Shown here: piece by piece, positions 8,767 through 18,840 of the stretch
Numbering within the stretch: position 1 is the first letter of the stretch
How the letters are laid out: the number at the start of each line of letters is the position of its first letter
Source of the DNA: Streptomyces sp. WZ.A104
Lineage (GTDB): Bacteria; Actinomycetota; Actinomycetes; Streptomycetales; Streptomycetaceae
DNA: 64,000 nucleotides
Direction: 5' to 3'
Assembly (NCBI RefSeq): GCF_002382885.1
Contig: NZ_NWVL01000022.1
Span: 41,824-105,823, forward strand
Program-made: the position numbers and the translations under genes
Notes under the pieces: generated by a model
Told to the model about the DNA's origin: nothing
Seen by the model: only the letters and a program-made list of their open reading frames with translations
The model's database searches: none

Positions 8767-9022
8767 GGGCAGCTTGCGGCAACGCCCGACACAGTGACGC
8801 GATCGGCGAACCAGCTACGCCTCGGCCTCCTCTCGCTTCGGCATCCGGTGGGCGAGGTGCTAGCGAGGAGCGCGCGGCACCCTGCGCGAGCATCGGTGAC
8901 TTCGATACGCAAAGTGCACGGCCTCAACGTGAATCGGAAGTCGAAGTCCCGTCCGACGACGCGTGAGCTGATTTGGGCGGCTGCCCCCCACTGTCCCTGA
9001 TGCCGAACTTCTCCAGGATGTT

Positions 9023-9862
9023 TCAGGCCCCTTCTGCGAATCGGGGACGAGCCGTGTGCTGCGAGATGCGTGGCATCGTCTCGCCTGGTGAACGACGGAG
9101 CAGCTTCATGTCGCGGCCCTCGACCCAGGCGTTCCAGGACTTGAGGTAGTAGAGCAGGTGCTCCCGCGAGTCGTCGCGCCTGCGGTGGGTCTTGCCGGCC
9201 GCCAGGTTCAGCAGCGTATTGCGTAGAGTCAGCCGCGGGTCACCGATGCGCAGCCCCGCGCCGGTGACCAGGGCCTCGTGCCAGGGGAGCTGATCGAGCT
9301 CGGGACGGGCGTCGGTGGTCGCGTACCAGCCGACCGCGGCGGCCGTCACGGTGATGCGGAAAGCCCTGTTCATCGGGATCGCCGCCCGGACAGCGTCCCG
9401 CATACCGGGGTGCTGGTCGAGGACGGTGAGCAGCAGATCGTTACTGACGGCGGCGCTCTGCCCGCTCCACGCGGAGTCCGGGGCGGTCAGATAGAGATGC
9501 AGTCCGCGCAGGGCTGCCGCCAGGTGGGTACTGTGCTCCTCGCCCGCGAGGGCCAGCGCGTCGCGCCCGCTGCGCTTGCGGCCGTTGTCCATCACGGTGA
9601 ACGCGGACTGCGCCACTCCGCGTGTCACCACGCACTGCACGGGGACGCCCGCCTTCGCCACCGCCTCCAACCGGTGCTGGCCGTCGATCAGTGTGCCGTG
9701 GTCGTCGAAGGCGATGCCCTGGTGGGTGAGCTGCCACTCGCCGCGCTCGATCTGGTGGGTGAGCTGCTGGACGAACGCTTTGCTCAGCGGGCGGTTCTTG
9801 GTGTTGAGAAGCAGCCAGTCGCGGGCCAGCTCGGGCGTGATCACTTCTACGTTGCTCTGCAT
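9023..9862 (-). CDS. ParB/DGQHR-type DNA-binding domain protein (279 aa)
   Basis: The motif GTLIDGQHRLEAVAKAG (about residues 57-73) is the hallmark of ParB-N/sulfiredoxin-fold proteins of the DGQHR group, seen in DndB-like and phage ParB-like proteins. Just upstream is LSKAFVQQLTHQIERGEWQL, as in ParB nuclease-like proteins. The C-terminal 150 residues are helical and unassigned. ATG at 9862 is supported by GGAGGGG eight bases upstream; an earlier in-frame start at 9919 would overlap the divergent promoter. It is divergent from the methylase at 9999, with 136 bases between them, so it may be a regulator or partner of that methylase. Confidence 0.7.
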   Translation of the reverse strand: MQSNVEVITPELARDWLLLNTKNRPLSKAFVQQLTHQIERGEWQLTHQGIAFDDHGTLIDGQHRLEAVAKAGVPVQCVVTRGVAQSAFTVMDNGRKRSGRDALALAGEEHSTHLAAALRGLHLYLTAPDSAWSGQSAAVSNDLLLTVLDQHPGMRDAVRAAIPMNRAFRITVTAAAVGWYATTDARPELDQLPWHEALVTGAGLRIGDPRLTLRNTLLNLAAGKTHRRRDDSREHLLYYLKSWNAWVEGRDMKLLRRSPGETMPRISQHTARPRFAEGA

Positions 9863-9998
9863 GACGTCCCCTCCATTGCCATCACCGGCAGCACTCGTCG
9901 ATAGCAACGATGACAGCATCGCTTGAAAGCATTGTCAAACGACATTCTGCCATGCTGTACTGTTCGTGCGTGTTCGATGAAGACGAAGGGGGCTACTG

Positions 9999-12083
9999 AT
10001 GGCCGCACCGACCACGGTAAGTACCTCCGACATCGCCCGTATCGCGGACGTCGGCCGCGCGACCGTGACCAATTGGCGGCGCCGCCACTCCGATTTCCCT
10101 GCTCCCACGGGCGGTACGGAATCGCGCCCCACGTTCACGCTGGAGGATGTGGAGGGGTGGCTGGCCGAGCATGGCCGCCTACCGCAGTTCACCGAGCAGC
10201 AGCGGTTGTGGCGTGAGCTGCTGCGAGAGGCCGAGGGGTCGGGGCTGACTGAAGCGATGGCCCGGGCCGCGCTCTTCCTCGCCTTCCTGGAACATGAAGG
10301 TCACACCTCACGGGAGACGCGTTACGTTCACTACGCCGAAGGGCCGGGCGTGGACGCCGAGGGTCTCAGTGTCGGCATGCTCGACGAGATCGGCAGAGCA
10401 CTTCAGGACATGCCTGAGCCGGTCGCCCTACTACGTTCCGCGTCGCTGACGCGTGAGCTTGCGGCTGCCGCGACACGGCAGACGCCGGACGAAGTCCTGT
10501 CGGACCTGCTCGACCGCTACGCGAAGGAGTCGCGATGGCGCAGGCCGGGGACCCCGGCGGCGGTGGCTCACTTCATGGCGACACTGGCCAAGGCCGCCTC
10601 GCCGGACGACGCGCTGAGCGCCGTACTCGACCCGGCATGCGGGACGGGGGACCTGCTGGAGGCGGCCCGGATCCAGGGGGCCACGCAGCTTGACGGCCAG
10701 GACCGGGAGCTGCATTTGGCCCAGCTGGCCGCGTCCCGGCTCTCCCTCCGGCTGGGCGGGAAGGGGCACTGCTCTGTCGACGCCGAGGACGCTCTCGCCC
10801 GATCCCGGCATACGGGTGGGGAGTTCGACGCGGTCCTGTGCAATCCCCCGTACAACGAACGTGACTGGGGCGCGGACGAGTTGGCCTACGACTCCCGCTG
10901 GGAGTACGGCCTGCCGTCCCGGTCCGAGTCCGAGCTAGCCTGGCTGCAGCACTGCCTGTCGCGGGTGCGCCCGGGTGGTGTGGTGGTCATGCTGCTGCCG
11001 CCGTCCGTCGCCTCCCGGAGTTCGGGGCGGCGGATCCGGGCGGCGCTCGTACGGCACGGCGCGCTGCGCGCTGTGCTGGCGCTGCCTGCCGGGGCCGCTC
11101 CGCCGGCGCACATCGGGCTGCATCTGTGGGTGCTGCGGAGGCCGGGCGGGGGCAACGGTGCAGAGGCCAGCCATGTGTTGTTCATGAACTGCAAGTCGTT
11201 GCCGGACATGAACAGCCGTGGCGGGCGCCCCTCCGTCACCTACCGAGAGCTGCTTACAGCGCCTGAGAAGTGCCCTGCCATGCCAGGCGTCTACCGTGCC
11301 GTTCCGATCACGGATCTGCTCGACGACACAGTCGACCTCACGCCCGCGCCACGACTCGCGGGGGAGCGCGACCTGCCGCCGGTAGCCGACCTCCGTCGTA
11401 CCCTGAGCGGCCGTCGAGACAGCCTCGGCTCCGTACTGTCGCAGGCATCGGCACTCGCCCCGAGCGATGATTGGGGAGTCTCCCGGACGGGCGGGCCATG
11501 GACGATGGCCCCGCTCGCCGATCTGATTCGTACGGGGGCGCTGACTCTGCTCAGGGCCAAGGCGAAGGGCGGCAGCGGGGATTCGGATGGCGACGATCCC
11601 GTCCTCACGGCTGCGGATGTGAACGAGGGGCGCTCCCCGTCCGGGCGCGGTCCGGCAGGGGATGAGGACGCGGTGCGGATCAAGGTCGGGGACGTGATCA
11701 TCCCCGGGACCCTGCTGTCCGCGGACAGGACCGCCGCGCGGGTTGCGGACGACACCGACGCGGGGGCGCTGCTCGGCAGGAACCTGCACCTGCTGCGCCC
11801 GGACGAGGCGCGGCTCGACCCGTGGTTCCTGGCCGGCTTCCTCGCCGACCCGGCCAATGTGCAGCGGGCGAGCCAGGGGACGTCGATCGTTCGGGTGGAT
11901 CCGCGCAGGCTCCAAGTTCCCTTGCTGCCGCTTGAGGAGCAGCAGACATACGGGGCGGCGTTCCGGCGGCTGCACACCTTTACAACGGCTCTGCGCCGGG
12001 CTGCGCTCCAGGGTGAGGAGACGGCCGGGAAGTTGCGGGCCGCGCTCACAGCAGGCGCTTTGCGGCCACCGCCACCGGCCTGA
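9999..12083 (+). CDS. N6-adenine DNA methylase with N-terminal HTH and specificity-like C-terminus
   Basis: The protein methylates adenine in DNA and has three parts. Residues 1-60 form a MerR/AlpA-like helix-turn-helix (DIARIADVGRATVTNWRRRH). Residues about 175-420 are a type I-like N6-methylase, with SAM motif DPACGTGDLL near 210 and catalytic NPPY near 281. Residues about 500-690 resemble one half of an HsdS target-recognition subunit, with VRIKVGDVIIPGTLL, then LLPLEEQQTYGAAFRRLH and a coiled helix. M-S fusions of this kind can modify without a separate HsdS. The start has GAAGGGGG upstream. No dedicated nuclease is adjacent, so it may be an orphan, an epigenetic regulator, or partner of the ParB-like or AIPR genes. 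Confidence 0.8.
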   Translation: MAAPTTVSTSDIARIADVGRATVTNWRRRHSDFPAPTGGTESRPTFTLEDVEGWLAEHGRLPQFTEQQRLWRELLREAEGSGLTEAMARAALFLAFLEHEGHTSRETRYVHYAEGPGVDAEGLSVGMLDEIGRALQDMPEPVALLRSASLTRELAAAATRQTPDEVLSDLLDRYAKESRWRRPGTPAAVAHFMATLAKAASPDDALSAVLDPACGTGDLLEAARIQGATQLDGQDRELHLAQLAASRLSLRLGGKGHCSVDAEDALARSRHTGGEFDAVLCNPPYNERDWGADELAYDSRWEYGLPSRSESELAWLQHCLSRVRPGGVVVMLLPPSVASRSSGRRIRAALVRHGALRAVLALPAGAAPPAHIGLHLWVLRRPGGGNGAEASHVLFMNCKSLPDMNSRGGRPSVTYRELLTAPEKCPAMPGVYRAVPITDLLDDTVDLTPAPRLAGERDLPPVADLRRTLSGRRDSLGSVLSQASALAPSDDWGVSRTGGPWTMAPLADLIRTGALTLLRAKAKGGSGDSDGDDPVLTAADVNEGRSPSGRGPAGDEDAVRIKVGDVIIPGTLLSADRTAARVADDTDAGALLGRNLHLLRPDEARLDPWFLAGFLADPANVQRASQGTSIVRVDPRRLQVPLLPLEEQQTYGAAFRRLHTFTTALRRAALQGEETAGKLRAALTAGALRPPPPA

Positions 12084-12174
12084 ACCCATGCGGGCCGTCC
12101 CGCACACACGACACACTGACCGCGTACATACCGCACTGAAGTATTCGCCGCCCCGGCGGCCCGGAAGGACAACG

Positions 12175-14208
12175 GTGGAGCAGGACCACAGCAGGCACTC
12201 GGAGATGATCAACTTCATCTGGAAGGTCGCCGACTTGTTGCGCGGCGACTTCCGGGCGCATGACTACGGGAAGATCATTCTTCCGTTCACGGTGCTGCGG
12301 CGACTGGATTGTGTGCTGGAGCCGACGAAGGCCGAAGTGCTTGCGGAGGTCGAGGAACTGGAGGAGCGGGGACGCAAGCAGGCATACCGGGAGATGAGGC
12401 TCTGCGAAGTTGCGGGGCACGGTTTCTACAACACGAGTAATCTCACCTTCGAGCGCATCGGCCGGGACCACTCGCAGGCAAAGACACTGCTGAAGTCGTA
12501 TTACGGCGCCTTCTCTGAGAACGCTCGGGAGATCCTTGACCGGTACAACTTCGACCAGCACATCTCCGATCTTCAGGAGAGGGGGCTGCTATATCAGGTC
12601 GTCGGTGAATTCGCCAAGATCGATCTGAGGCTGCCGAAGCGGCCGGACGACAAGGACGGCATCGACAACCACCAGATGGGCTACATCTTCGAGGAGCTCA
12701 TCCGGAAGTTCTCCGAGGACAACCCCGCTGGTGAGCACTTCACGCCCCGCGAGGTGGTCCGGTTGATGGTGAACCTGCTGCTAGCCCCGGATGAGGGGGC
12801 GCTGGGTGCGGGCAAGACGCGGACGGTCCTCGACCCGGCCTGCGGGACGGGCGGCATTCTCAGCGAGACTGAGGACCACATCAAGCGAAAGGCTCCGCAT
12901 ACGACCGTCGGGCTGTACGGGCAGGAACTGAACCCCGAGTCGCACGCCATCTGCCAGTCCGACCTGCTGATCAAAGGGCAGGAACCGGACAACATCAAGT
13001 CCGGGAACTCCTTCACTCAGGACGGCCACAAGGACCAGAAGTTCGACTACTTGGTCGCGAACCCGCCGTTCGGAGTGGAGTGGAAGAAGGTCAAGCAGGA
13101 AGTGGAACGCTTCGCCAGAAACGGAGATCGTTTTCACGCGGGACTGCCAAGGATCAGCGACGGTTCCTTCCTCTTCCTCCAGCACATGATTTCGAAGATG
13201 AAGCCGGCGCATCCTGACGGGAAGGGCGGCTTCGAAGGCGGAAGCCGTATCGCGATCGTCTTCAACGGGTCGCCGCTGTTCAGCGGCGGGGCGGGCTCCG
13301 GCGAGTCCGACATCCGTCGGTGGATCCTGGAGGAAGAGGACCTGCTGGAGGCTATCGTGGCGCTGCCGGATCAGCTCTTTTACAACACCGGGATTTCCAC
13401 CTACTTCTGGATCCTGTCGAACAGGAAGCACCGGAGCCTCAAGGACAAGGTCATCTTGCTGGACGCGCGAGGCCAGTCGACGAGGATGCGTAAATCGCTG
13501 GGCGACAAGCGCAAGGTAATCTCCGATGCCCAGATTACAGCGGTGACGGGCATGTACATGAAGGCGGTGGCTGCGGCGACCGACGAGCGGCTGTCCCTGC
13601 CGGAGAACGTAAAGATCTTTGAGACGAAGAGGTTCGGTTACCAACGCATCATCGTGGAAAGGCCGTTGAAGCTGCACTTTGAGATCACGCAGGAGACGCT
13701 GGCTGCGCTCCGGGCTTCCGCTGCGATCGAAAAGGCGATTGATGCGGGTTCGTTCGCAGATGCGCTGAAGTCGCTGGTGGGCGAGCGTTGGGCGACGAAG
13801 GCGGAGGCGTGGGACGCGATTCGTCAGGCGATGGTGCCGACGGGCCTGATGATGCCGACGGGCAAGCCCTTCCAGAAGGCGCTACGGGATGTGGTGGGGG
13901 TGCGCGACCCCGAGGGCGAGGAGCAGTACCTCAAGAAGGGCGACCCGCACCCGGAGCCGGACCCTGACCTCCGTGACAACGAGAACGTGCCGTTGGAGGA
14001 GGACATCGACGCGTACATGAAGCGCGAGGTGTTGCCGCATGTACCGGACGCGTGGGTGGACCACGAAAAGACGAAGATCGGCTACGAGATTCCGTTCACG
14101 CGGCAGTTCTATGTGTATGAGCCGCCGAGGCCGTTGAAAGAGATTGACGCGGAGCTGGCGTCGCTGGAGGCCGAGATTCAGCGGCTGCTCGGGGAGGTGA
14201 CGAAGTGA
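12175..14208 (+). CDS. hsdM: Type I restriction-modification methylase subunit HsdM
   Basis: A 677-residue HsdM that methylates adenine as part of the M2S complex and is needed for restriction with HsdR. The N-terminal helical domain is EMINFIWKVADLLRGDF. SAM motif DPACGTGGI lies near residue 220 and catalytic NPPFGVEW near 295. A long C-terminal region rich in Lys/Glu follows. The GTG start at 12175 is chosen because GGAAGGA lies 7-13 bases upstream and HsdM homology begins directly after it. The open frame extends much further upstream but only overlaps the solo methylase. The stop overlaps the hsdS start by four bases (GTGA), so translation is coupled. Confidence 0.93.
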   Translation: MEQDHSRHSEMINFIWKVADLLRGDFRAHDYGKIILPFTVLRRLDCVLEPTKAEVLAEVEELEERGRKQAYREMRLCEVAGHGFYNTSNLTFERIGRDHSQAKTLLKSYYGAFSENAREILDRYNFDQHISDLQERGLLYQVVGEFAKIDLRLPKRPDDKDGIDNHQMGYIFEELIRKFSEDNPAGEHFTPREVVRLMVNLLLAPDEGALGAGKTRTVLDPACGTGGILSETEDHIKRKAPHTTVGLYGQELNPESHAICQSDLLIKGQEPDNIKSGNSFTQDGHKDQKFDYLVANPPFGVEWKKVKQEVERFARNGDRFHAGLPRISDGSFLFLQHMISKMKPAHPDGKGGFEGGSRIAIVFNGSPLFSGGAGSGESDIRRWILEEEDLLEAIVALPDQLFYNTGISTYFWILSNRKHRSLKDKVILLDARGQSTRMRKSLGDKRKVISDAQITAVTGMYMKAVAAATDERLSLPENVKIFETKRFGYQRIIVERPLKLHFEITQETLAALRASAAIEKAIDAGSFADALKSLVGERWATKAEAWDAIRQAMVPTGLMMPTGKPFQKALRDVVGVRDPEGEEQYLKKGDPHPEPDPDLRDNENVPLEEDIDAYMKREVLPHVPDAWVDHEKTKIGYEIPFTRQFYVYEPPRPLKEIDAELASLEAEIQRLLGEVTK

Positions 14209-15491
14209 CCGAGGTGCTTGGAACTACGCTGCCGGAGGGCTGGACCGCTTCCCGTCTGAAGCGCGTCACGTCCCTGCTGAACCGGGGATCTGCTCCGGAC
14301 TACGTTGACGATGGCCCCGTGCGTGCTATTAGTCAGGCGGCTAATCAACCTGGGGGATTGGACTGGGCGCGGACTCGGTTTCACAATGCGATTGGGGAAC
14401 CCCGCAAGCTTAAGGGCTACTTGGTGTCCGAAGATATCCTCATCAACTCCACTGGGACCGGAACCCTGGGGCGAATTGGCTTCTTCCAGGGTGCCCCAGA
14501 AGGGATTCCCTGCATGGCGGACACGCATGTGACCGTGGCGCGAGTGATCCCCTCCGAAGTGGGGCCCAGATTTCTCTATTACTGGCTGTCATCGATTCCC
14601 TTTCAGGAATACATCTATGCGGCGTTGGTAGTAGGGGCGACGAACCAGATCGAGTTGAATCGCGATCGACTCGGCGATGCGCCAGTACCCCTTCCGCCTG
14701 CTGAGGAACAGCGTAGGATCTCCGGCTTCCTTGATGCAGAGGTCGCTCTTATTGATGACGTTGTGAGCGCCAGGCTCACGCAGCTCGCCATCCTCGATAG
14801 GCGTCTCTCAGCGATCCGTGATGCCCTCGTTGAAGAGTACGCCGAGCGTTTTTCGCTAGTTCCCCTGCGTCGCTTCACTGCAAGGATTGAGCAAGGTGCG
14901 AGTCCTCAGTGTGACAACAGTCCAGCCGGAGCTGACGAGTGGGCGGTGTTGAAGCTCAGCAGCGTGAAACGGGGAGTGTTCGCCGCTGAGGAAAATAAAC
15001 GGCTTCCAGAATTGGGCAACATTGCCCATCAGAATGAAGTGAAGCCGGGAGACTTTCTTGTGACCCGAGCCAATACACCAGATCTCGTGGGGGATGTAGC
15101 CGTAGTGCGAGAAACGCCTGCGCGGCGGCTACTGCCTGACCTTATCTATCGCGTATTGCTTGATCCGACCCTCGATGCTGACTATGTCGCAGAAGTCGCA
15201 CTCAGTGGCCGAATTCGGGCGTTGGTTAAGGCTGATGCGCGTGGGTCCTCGCAGTCAATGGTCAAGCTTCGTGGCGAGGATATCAAGAATTGGCCTATTC
15301 CGGTGGCGTGTATGACTGCCCAGAAGCAACTCGTTGCCACTATGAGTGATGCGGCTCGGTCCACTGAGCAGCTCAAGTCGACTATTCGGCGTCAAATCGA
15401 CCTGCTGATTGATCGCCGCCGCGCCCTGATTACCGCCGCAGTGACCGGCCAAATTGATGTAACAACCGCACGGGGGGTGCGAGTTCCGTGA
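14205..15491 (+). CDS. hsdS: Type I restriction-modification specificity subunit HsdS
   Basis: A 428-residue DNA-recognition subunit with two target-recognition domains. The first, about 1-165, ends in APVPLPPAEEQRRISGFLD, and a coiled-coil spacer follows. The second, about 220-380, ends with IPVACMTAQKQLVATMSDAA and a final helix. This is the canonical TRD-helix-TRD-helix plan, so it recognises a bipartite sequence that cannot be read from the protein. The middle is noticeably lower in G+C than hsdM and hsdR, as expected for exchanged TRDs. It overlaps both neighbours by four bases. Confidence 0.93.
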   Translation: MTEVLGTTLPEGWTASRLKRVTSLLNRGSAPDYVDDGPVRAISQAANQPGGLDWARTRFHNAIGEPRKLKGYLVSEDILINSTGTGTLGRIGFFQGAPEGIPCMADTHVTVARVIPSEVGPRFLYYWLSSIPFQEYIYAALVVGATNQIELNRDRLGDAPVPLPPAEEQRRISGFLDAEVALIDDVVSARLTQLAILDRRLSAIRDALVEEYAERFSLVPLRRFTARIEQGASPQCDNSPAGADEWAVLKLSSVKRGVFAAEENKRLPELGNIAHQNEVKPGDFLVTRANTPDLVGDVAVVRETPARRLLPDLIYRVLLDPTLDADYVAEVALSGRIRALVKADARGSSQSMVKLRGEDIKNWPIPVACMTAQKQLVATMSDAARSTEQLKSTIRRQIDLLIDRRRALITAAVTGQIDVTTARGVRVP

Positions 15492-18400
15492 TTCACAGCA
15501 ACCCGTTCAGCAACAAAGGCTCGAAGGAACCCCAGCACAAGGTTCACCACGAAGAGGCGTTCCGCGTCGCGATCATCGAGCGGCTCCTCGCCCACGGCTG
15601 GGAGGGGGGCCTCGCCCTCCGCTGGAGGATGGGCCTCAGCTCCGACTACCGCCGTGACCTCGCCCTCGACACCGCGCAGGTCTTCGCCTTCATCGGGGCC
15701 ACCCAGAACAAGGCTTGGCTGAGCTACGCCGGCTACTACGACGACGACCCCGACATCGCCCAGCGTGCGTTTGCCGAGCACCTCGCCCGGTGGATCGACA
15801 AACGGGGCACCCTCCAGACCCTCCGCCAAGGGGTCAAGGCGCACGGCATCCACTTCGACCTCGCCTACTTCAAGCCGTCACAGACGATCGACCCCGGCGC
15901 CCTCACCTTGTACAGCAAGAACCGGCTCACCGTAGTCCGTGATCTCGTCTACGCCACCCGCCGTGTGCCGGACGGCGCGACCAGCAACGACGAGGGCAAC
16001 AAGCCCGACCTCACTCTCTTCGTCAACGGCATCCCCGTTGCCACCGCAGAGTTGAAGAACCCGCTCACCGGCACCGGTACAGCCGAGGCCATGCACCAGT
16101 ACCGGACCACCCGGGACCACCGGGAACCGCTCTTCGCCAAGCGCGCCCTCGCGCACTTCGCGGTCGACCCGGACGCTGTCTTCCTCACCACCCAGTTGAA
16201 GGGTAGGGACACCGTCTTTCTGCCTTTCAACACCGGTTCCGACGGCCCCGGAAACCGTGGCGGTGCCGGAAATCCGGCGATCCCCGACGCGGCTCCCGCC
16301 GGCACGTACCGGACCTCGTACCTCTGGGAACAGATCTGGCACCCGGACACCTGGCTGGATCTTCTGGAGCGGTACGTTCACCAGAGCACGGAGAAGAAGG
16401 ATGACGGCAGCACCGTCAAGAAGCTGATCTTTCCGCGCTTCCACCAGTGGCACGCCGTGAGGGAGTTGACCGCGCACGCCGCGCGGCACGGGGCGGGGCA
16501 CAACTACCTGGTCATGCACTCCGCGGGGTCCGGCAAGTCGAACACCATCGCCTGGCTCGCCCACCGGCTCTCCGACCTGCACGATGCACGACACGAGTCG
16601 GTTTTCGACAAGGTACTGGTGATCACGGACCGTACCGTCCTGGACGATCAGCTGCAGGAAACCATAGGTGACTTCCAGCAGACCAATGGCCTGGTCCTCG
16701 GCATTGGCGGCAAGGGCGGCTCGAAGTCGTCGCAGCTGGCGGATGCGCTCGCGCAGGAAACGGCGAAGATCCTCATCGTCACCCTCCAGACCTTCCCCGC
16801 GCTGCTCGCCTACCTGCGCAAGTCGCCCGTCGAGATACGCGGCAATCGCTTTGCGATCGTCGTCGACGAAGCGCACTCATCCCAGTCGGGCGAAGCCGCC
16901 ACCGACGTCAAGAAGGCCCTGCGCGATCTCGGCCTCGACGCCGACGACGAAGAGACCGGAGCCACGGAGGCCGAGGCGGAAGTGTCGGAGCCCACCACCG
17001 ACGAGCGTCTCGCCGCGTCCGCCCGTGCCCGTGGCCAGAGCGCGAACCTCTCCTACTTCGCCTTCACCGCCACCCCCAAGCACAAGACGCTGAAGCTCTT
17101 CGGCACCAAGAACCCGCTCACCGGCCTTTATGAGCCCTTCCACACCTATTCGATGCGGCAGGCGATCGAAGAGAGGTTCATCCTTGACCCGCTGTGCCAG
17201 TACGTGAGGTACGAGACGTACTGGCAGATGGTCAACGAGGACCCGCACGAGGCGGACCGCGAGGTCGACAAGAAGAAGGCCAACGCACTGCTCGCCTTGA
17301 CCGCGCACGGTCACACCGAGACCGCCGTGCAGCGGGCCAGGGTGATCGCGGAGCACTTCATGGCCCACACCCGCAGGCGGCTGGGAGGGCGGGCCAAGGC
17401 CATGGTGGTGTGCCGTTCGCGGTACGGCGCGCTCCAGCTGTACCGGCAGATCGTCAAGTACTTCGACGACAACGGCTATCCGGACCCCGGGGTGCTGGTC
17501 GCCTTCTCCGGCTCTCTCAAGGAGGGAGAGGAGGAGGTCACCGAGGCGAAGCTCAACGGCTTCTCGGAGGGCGAGCTACGCAAGAGGTTCGCGTACACCG
17601 CGGCCGATGACAAGAAGGGCACGTCAGCCAGGAGCCGGCGCGAGTACCGGATCCTGGTGGTCGCGGACAAGTACCAGACGGGCTTCGACCAGCCGCTGCT
17701 GACCACGATGTACGTCGACAAGAAGCTGAAGGGTGTCGCCGCTGTGCAGACGCTCTCCCGCCTTAACCGCACGCATCCTCTCAAGGACCAGCAGGATCTT
17801 TGCGTCCTGGACTTCGCGAATGACGCGCACGACATCCAGAGCGAGTTCCGGCCGTTCTTCGAAGAAGCCCAGACCATGCCCACCGACCCCAATCTGATCT
17901 ATGACGCGCAGCATCAAGTCATGGATCCGCCGATCCTGCTCGTCGACGAGATGCAGTCGTTCGTTGCGGCGTACCTCAGGGCACAGGACGCGGCGGCCGG
18001 GGACGGCACCCGCTGGGAGAAGCTGCACGCGGAGCTCTACCGGCACACCGACCCCGCCCGCGACAGGTTCATCGTGCTCAGGGAAAGCGAAGTGCCGGCC
18101 GAGCACGAAAGCGCCGAGCAGTTCCGGGCCGACCTCGCCGACTATGTGCGCAAGTACAGCTTCCTTGCGCAGATCGTGCCGTACATCGACATCGATCTAG
18201 AGCGCCTGCACCTCTTCGGGCAGCATCTGCTGCGCAGGCTGCCCCCGCGCGAGGGAGGTGGGGTGGATATCGGAGAAACCCGGCTTGAGGCCGTGCGCCT
18301 GGAGAAGGTTGGGGAGGTCAACGTGAGCCTGACTGCCGAGGGCGCGGTCGAACTGAAGGGCTTCGGCAGTGGTGCCGGTGGGGCGGCTGAACCCGACAAA

Positions 18401-18724
18401 TCGCCGCTGGCCAAGGTGATCGACCAATTCAACGAGCGGTTCGGTACGGACTTCACCGAGGACGACTTCATCGTGCCGCTGCGGGCGGTGATGGCCGACG
18501 AGAAGGTGCGGCGGTCCGCCTCGCAGGACGACGAGGACGGATTCAAGCACGTCATCGACCCGGTGCTGGACGCCGAGATGATGAAGCATATCGACTCCGT
18601 TCGTGAGTTGGGGGACCACTACTTCCACGACGACCGCGATCACCGGGAGTCGATCAAGCGTGACCTGCGGCGGCACGCCTTCCGCATGCTGCGCCGCGAA
18701 CTGGGGATGGACGACGCGGCCTGA
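15488..18724 (+). CDS. hsdR: Type I restriction endonuclease/translocase subunit HsdR
   Basis: A 1078-residue full-length HsdR that cuts unmodified DNA after ATP-driven translocation. An N-terminal PD-(D/E)xK nuclease is seen as KPDLTLFVNGIPVATAELKN (about residues 174-193). Then come Walker A HSAGSGKSN (about 345), the DEAH box VVDEAHSS (about 459), motif III FTATP and a C-terminal helical domain. All key residues look intact, so the M-S-R system is probably functional. GTG at 15488 overlaps the hsdS stop. A hairpin at 18744-18780 ends the operon. Confidence 0.93.
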   Translation: MIHSNPFSNKGSKEPQHKVHHEEAFRVAIIERLLAHGWEGGLALRWRMGLSSDYRRDLALDTAQVFAFIGATQNKAWLSYAGYYDDDPDIAQRAFAEHLARWIDKRGTLQTLRQGVKAHGIHFDLAYFKPSQTIDPGALTLYSKNRLTVVRDLVYATRRVPDGATSNDEGNKPDLTLFVNGIPVATAELKNPLTGTGTAEAMHQYRTTRDHREPLFAKRALAHFAVDPDAVFLTTQLKGRDTVFLPFNTGSDGPGNRGGAGNPAIPDAAPAGTYRTSYLWEQIWHPDTWLDLLERYVHQSTEKKDDGSTVKKLIFPRFHQWHAVRELTAHAARHGAGHNYLVMHSAGSGKSNTIAWLAHRLSDLHDARHESVFDKVLVITDRTVLDDQLQETIGDFQQTNGLVLGIGGKGGSKSSQLADALAQETAKILIVTLQTFPALLAYLRKSPVEIRGNRFAIVVDEAHSSQSGEAATDVKKALRDLGLDADDEETGATEAEAEVSEPTTDERLAASARARGQSANLSYFAFTATPKHKTLKLFGTKNPLTGLYEPFHTYSMRQAIEERFILDPLCQYVRYETYWQMVNEDPHEADREVDKKKANALLALTAHGHTETAVQRARVIAEHFMAHTRRRLGGRAKAMVVCRSRYGALQLYRQIVKYFDDNGYPDPGVLVAFSGSLKEGEEEVTEAKLNGFSEGELRKRFAYTAADDKKGTSARSRREYRILVVADKYQTGFDQPLLTTMYVDKKLKGVAAVQTLSRLNRTHPLKDQQDLCVLDFANDAHDIQSEFRPFFEEAQTMPTDPNLIYDAQHQVMDPPILLVDEMQSFVAAYLRAQDAAAGDGTRWEKLHAELYRHTDPARDRFIVLRESEVPAEHESAEQFRADLADYVRKYSFLAQIVPYIDIDLERLHLFGQHLLRRLPPREGGGVDIGETRLEAVRLEKVGEVNVSLTAEGAVELKGFGSGAGGAAEPDKSPLAKVIDQFNERFGTDFTEDDFIVPLRAVMADEKVRRSASQDDEDGFKHVIDPVLDAEMMKHIDSVRELGDHYFHDDRDHRESIKRDLRRHAFRMLRRELGMDDAA

Positions 18725-18743
18725 ACCCGCCGCGGGCAGCGCG

Positions 18744-18780
18744 AACCGTCCACGGCAACTCCCCGTAACCGTGGACGGTT
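18744..18780 (+). terminator. Hairpin after hsdR
   Basis: AACCGTCCACGG (18744-18755) and CCGTGGACGGTT (18769-18780) form a perfect 12-bp stem with a 13-base loop. It lies 20 bases past the hsdR stop and 60 bases before the kinase start. This is consistent with termination of the hsd operon and a separate promoter for the next pair. Confidence 0.65.
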
Positions 18781-18840
18781 TACGGCGACACGCGCCACAC
18801 TGGGCACACATGATCACGGGGCACGGGGAGGGCAGCGCAG

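Noticed and set aside
11743..12174. Upstream extension of hsdM by 144 codons
   Set aside because: It overlaps the end of the solo methylase in another frame and has no HsdM similarity; the ribosome site before GTG 12175 fits better.
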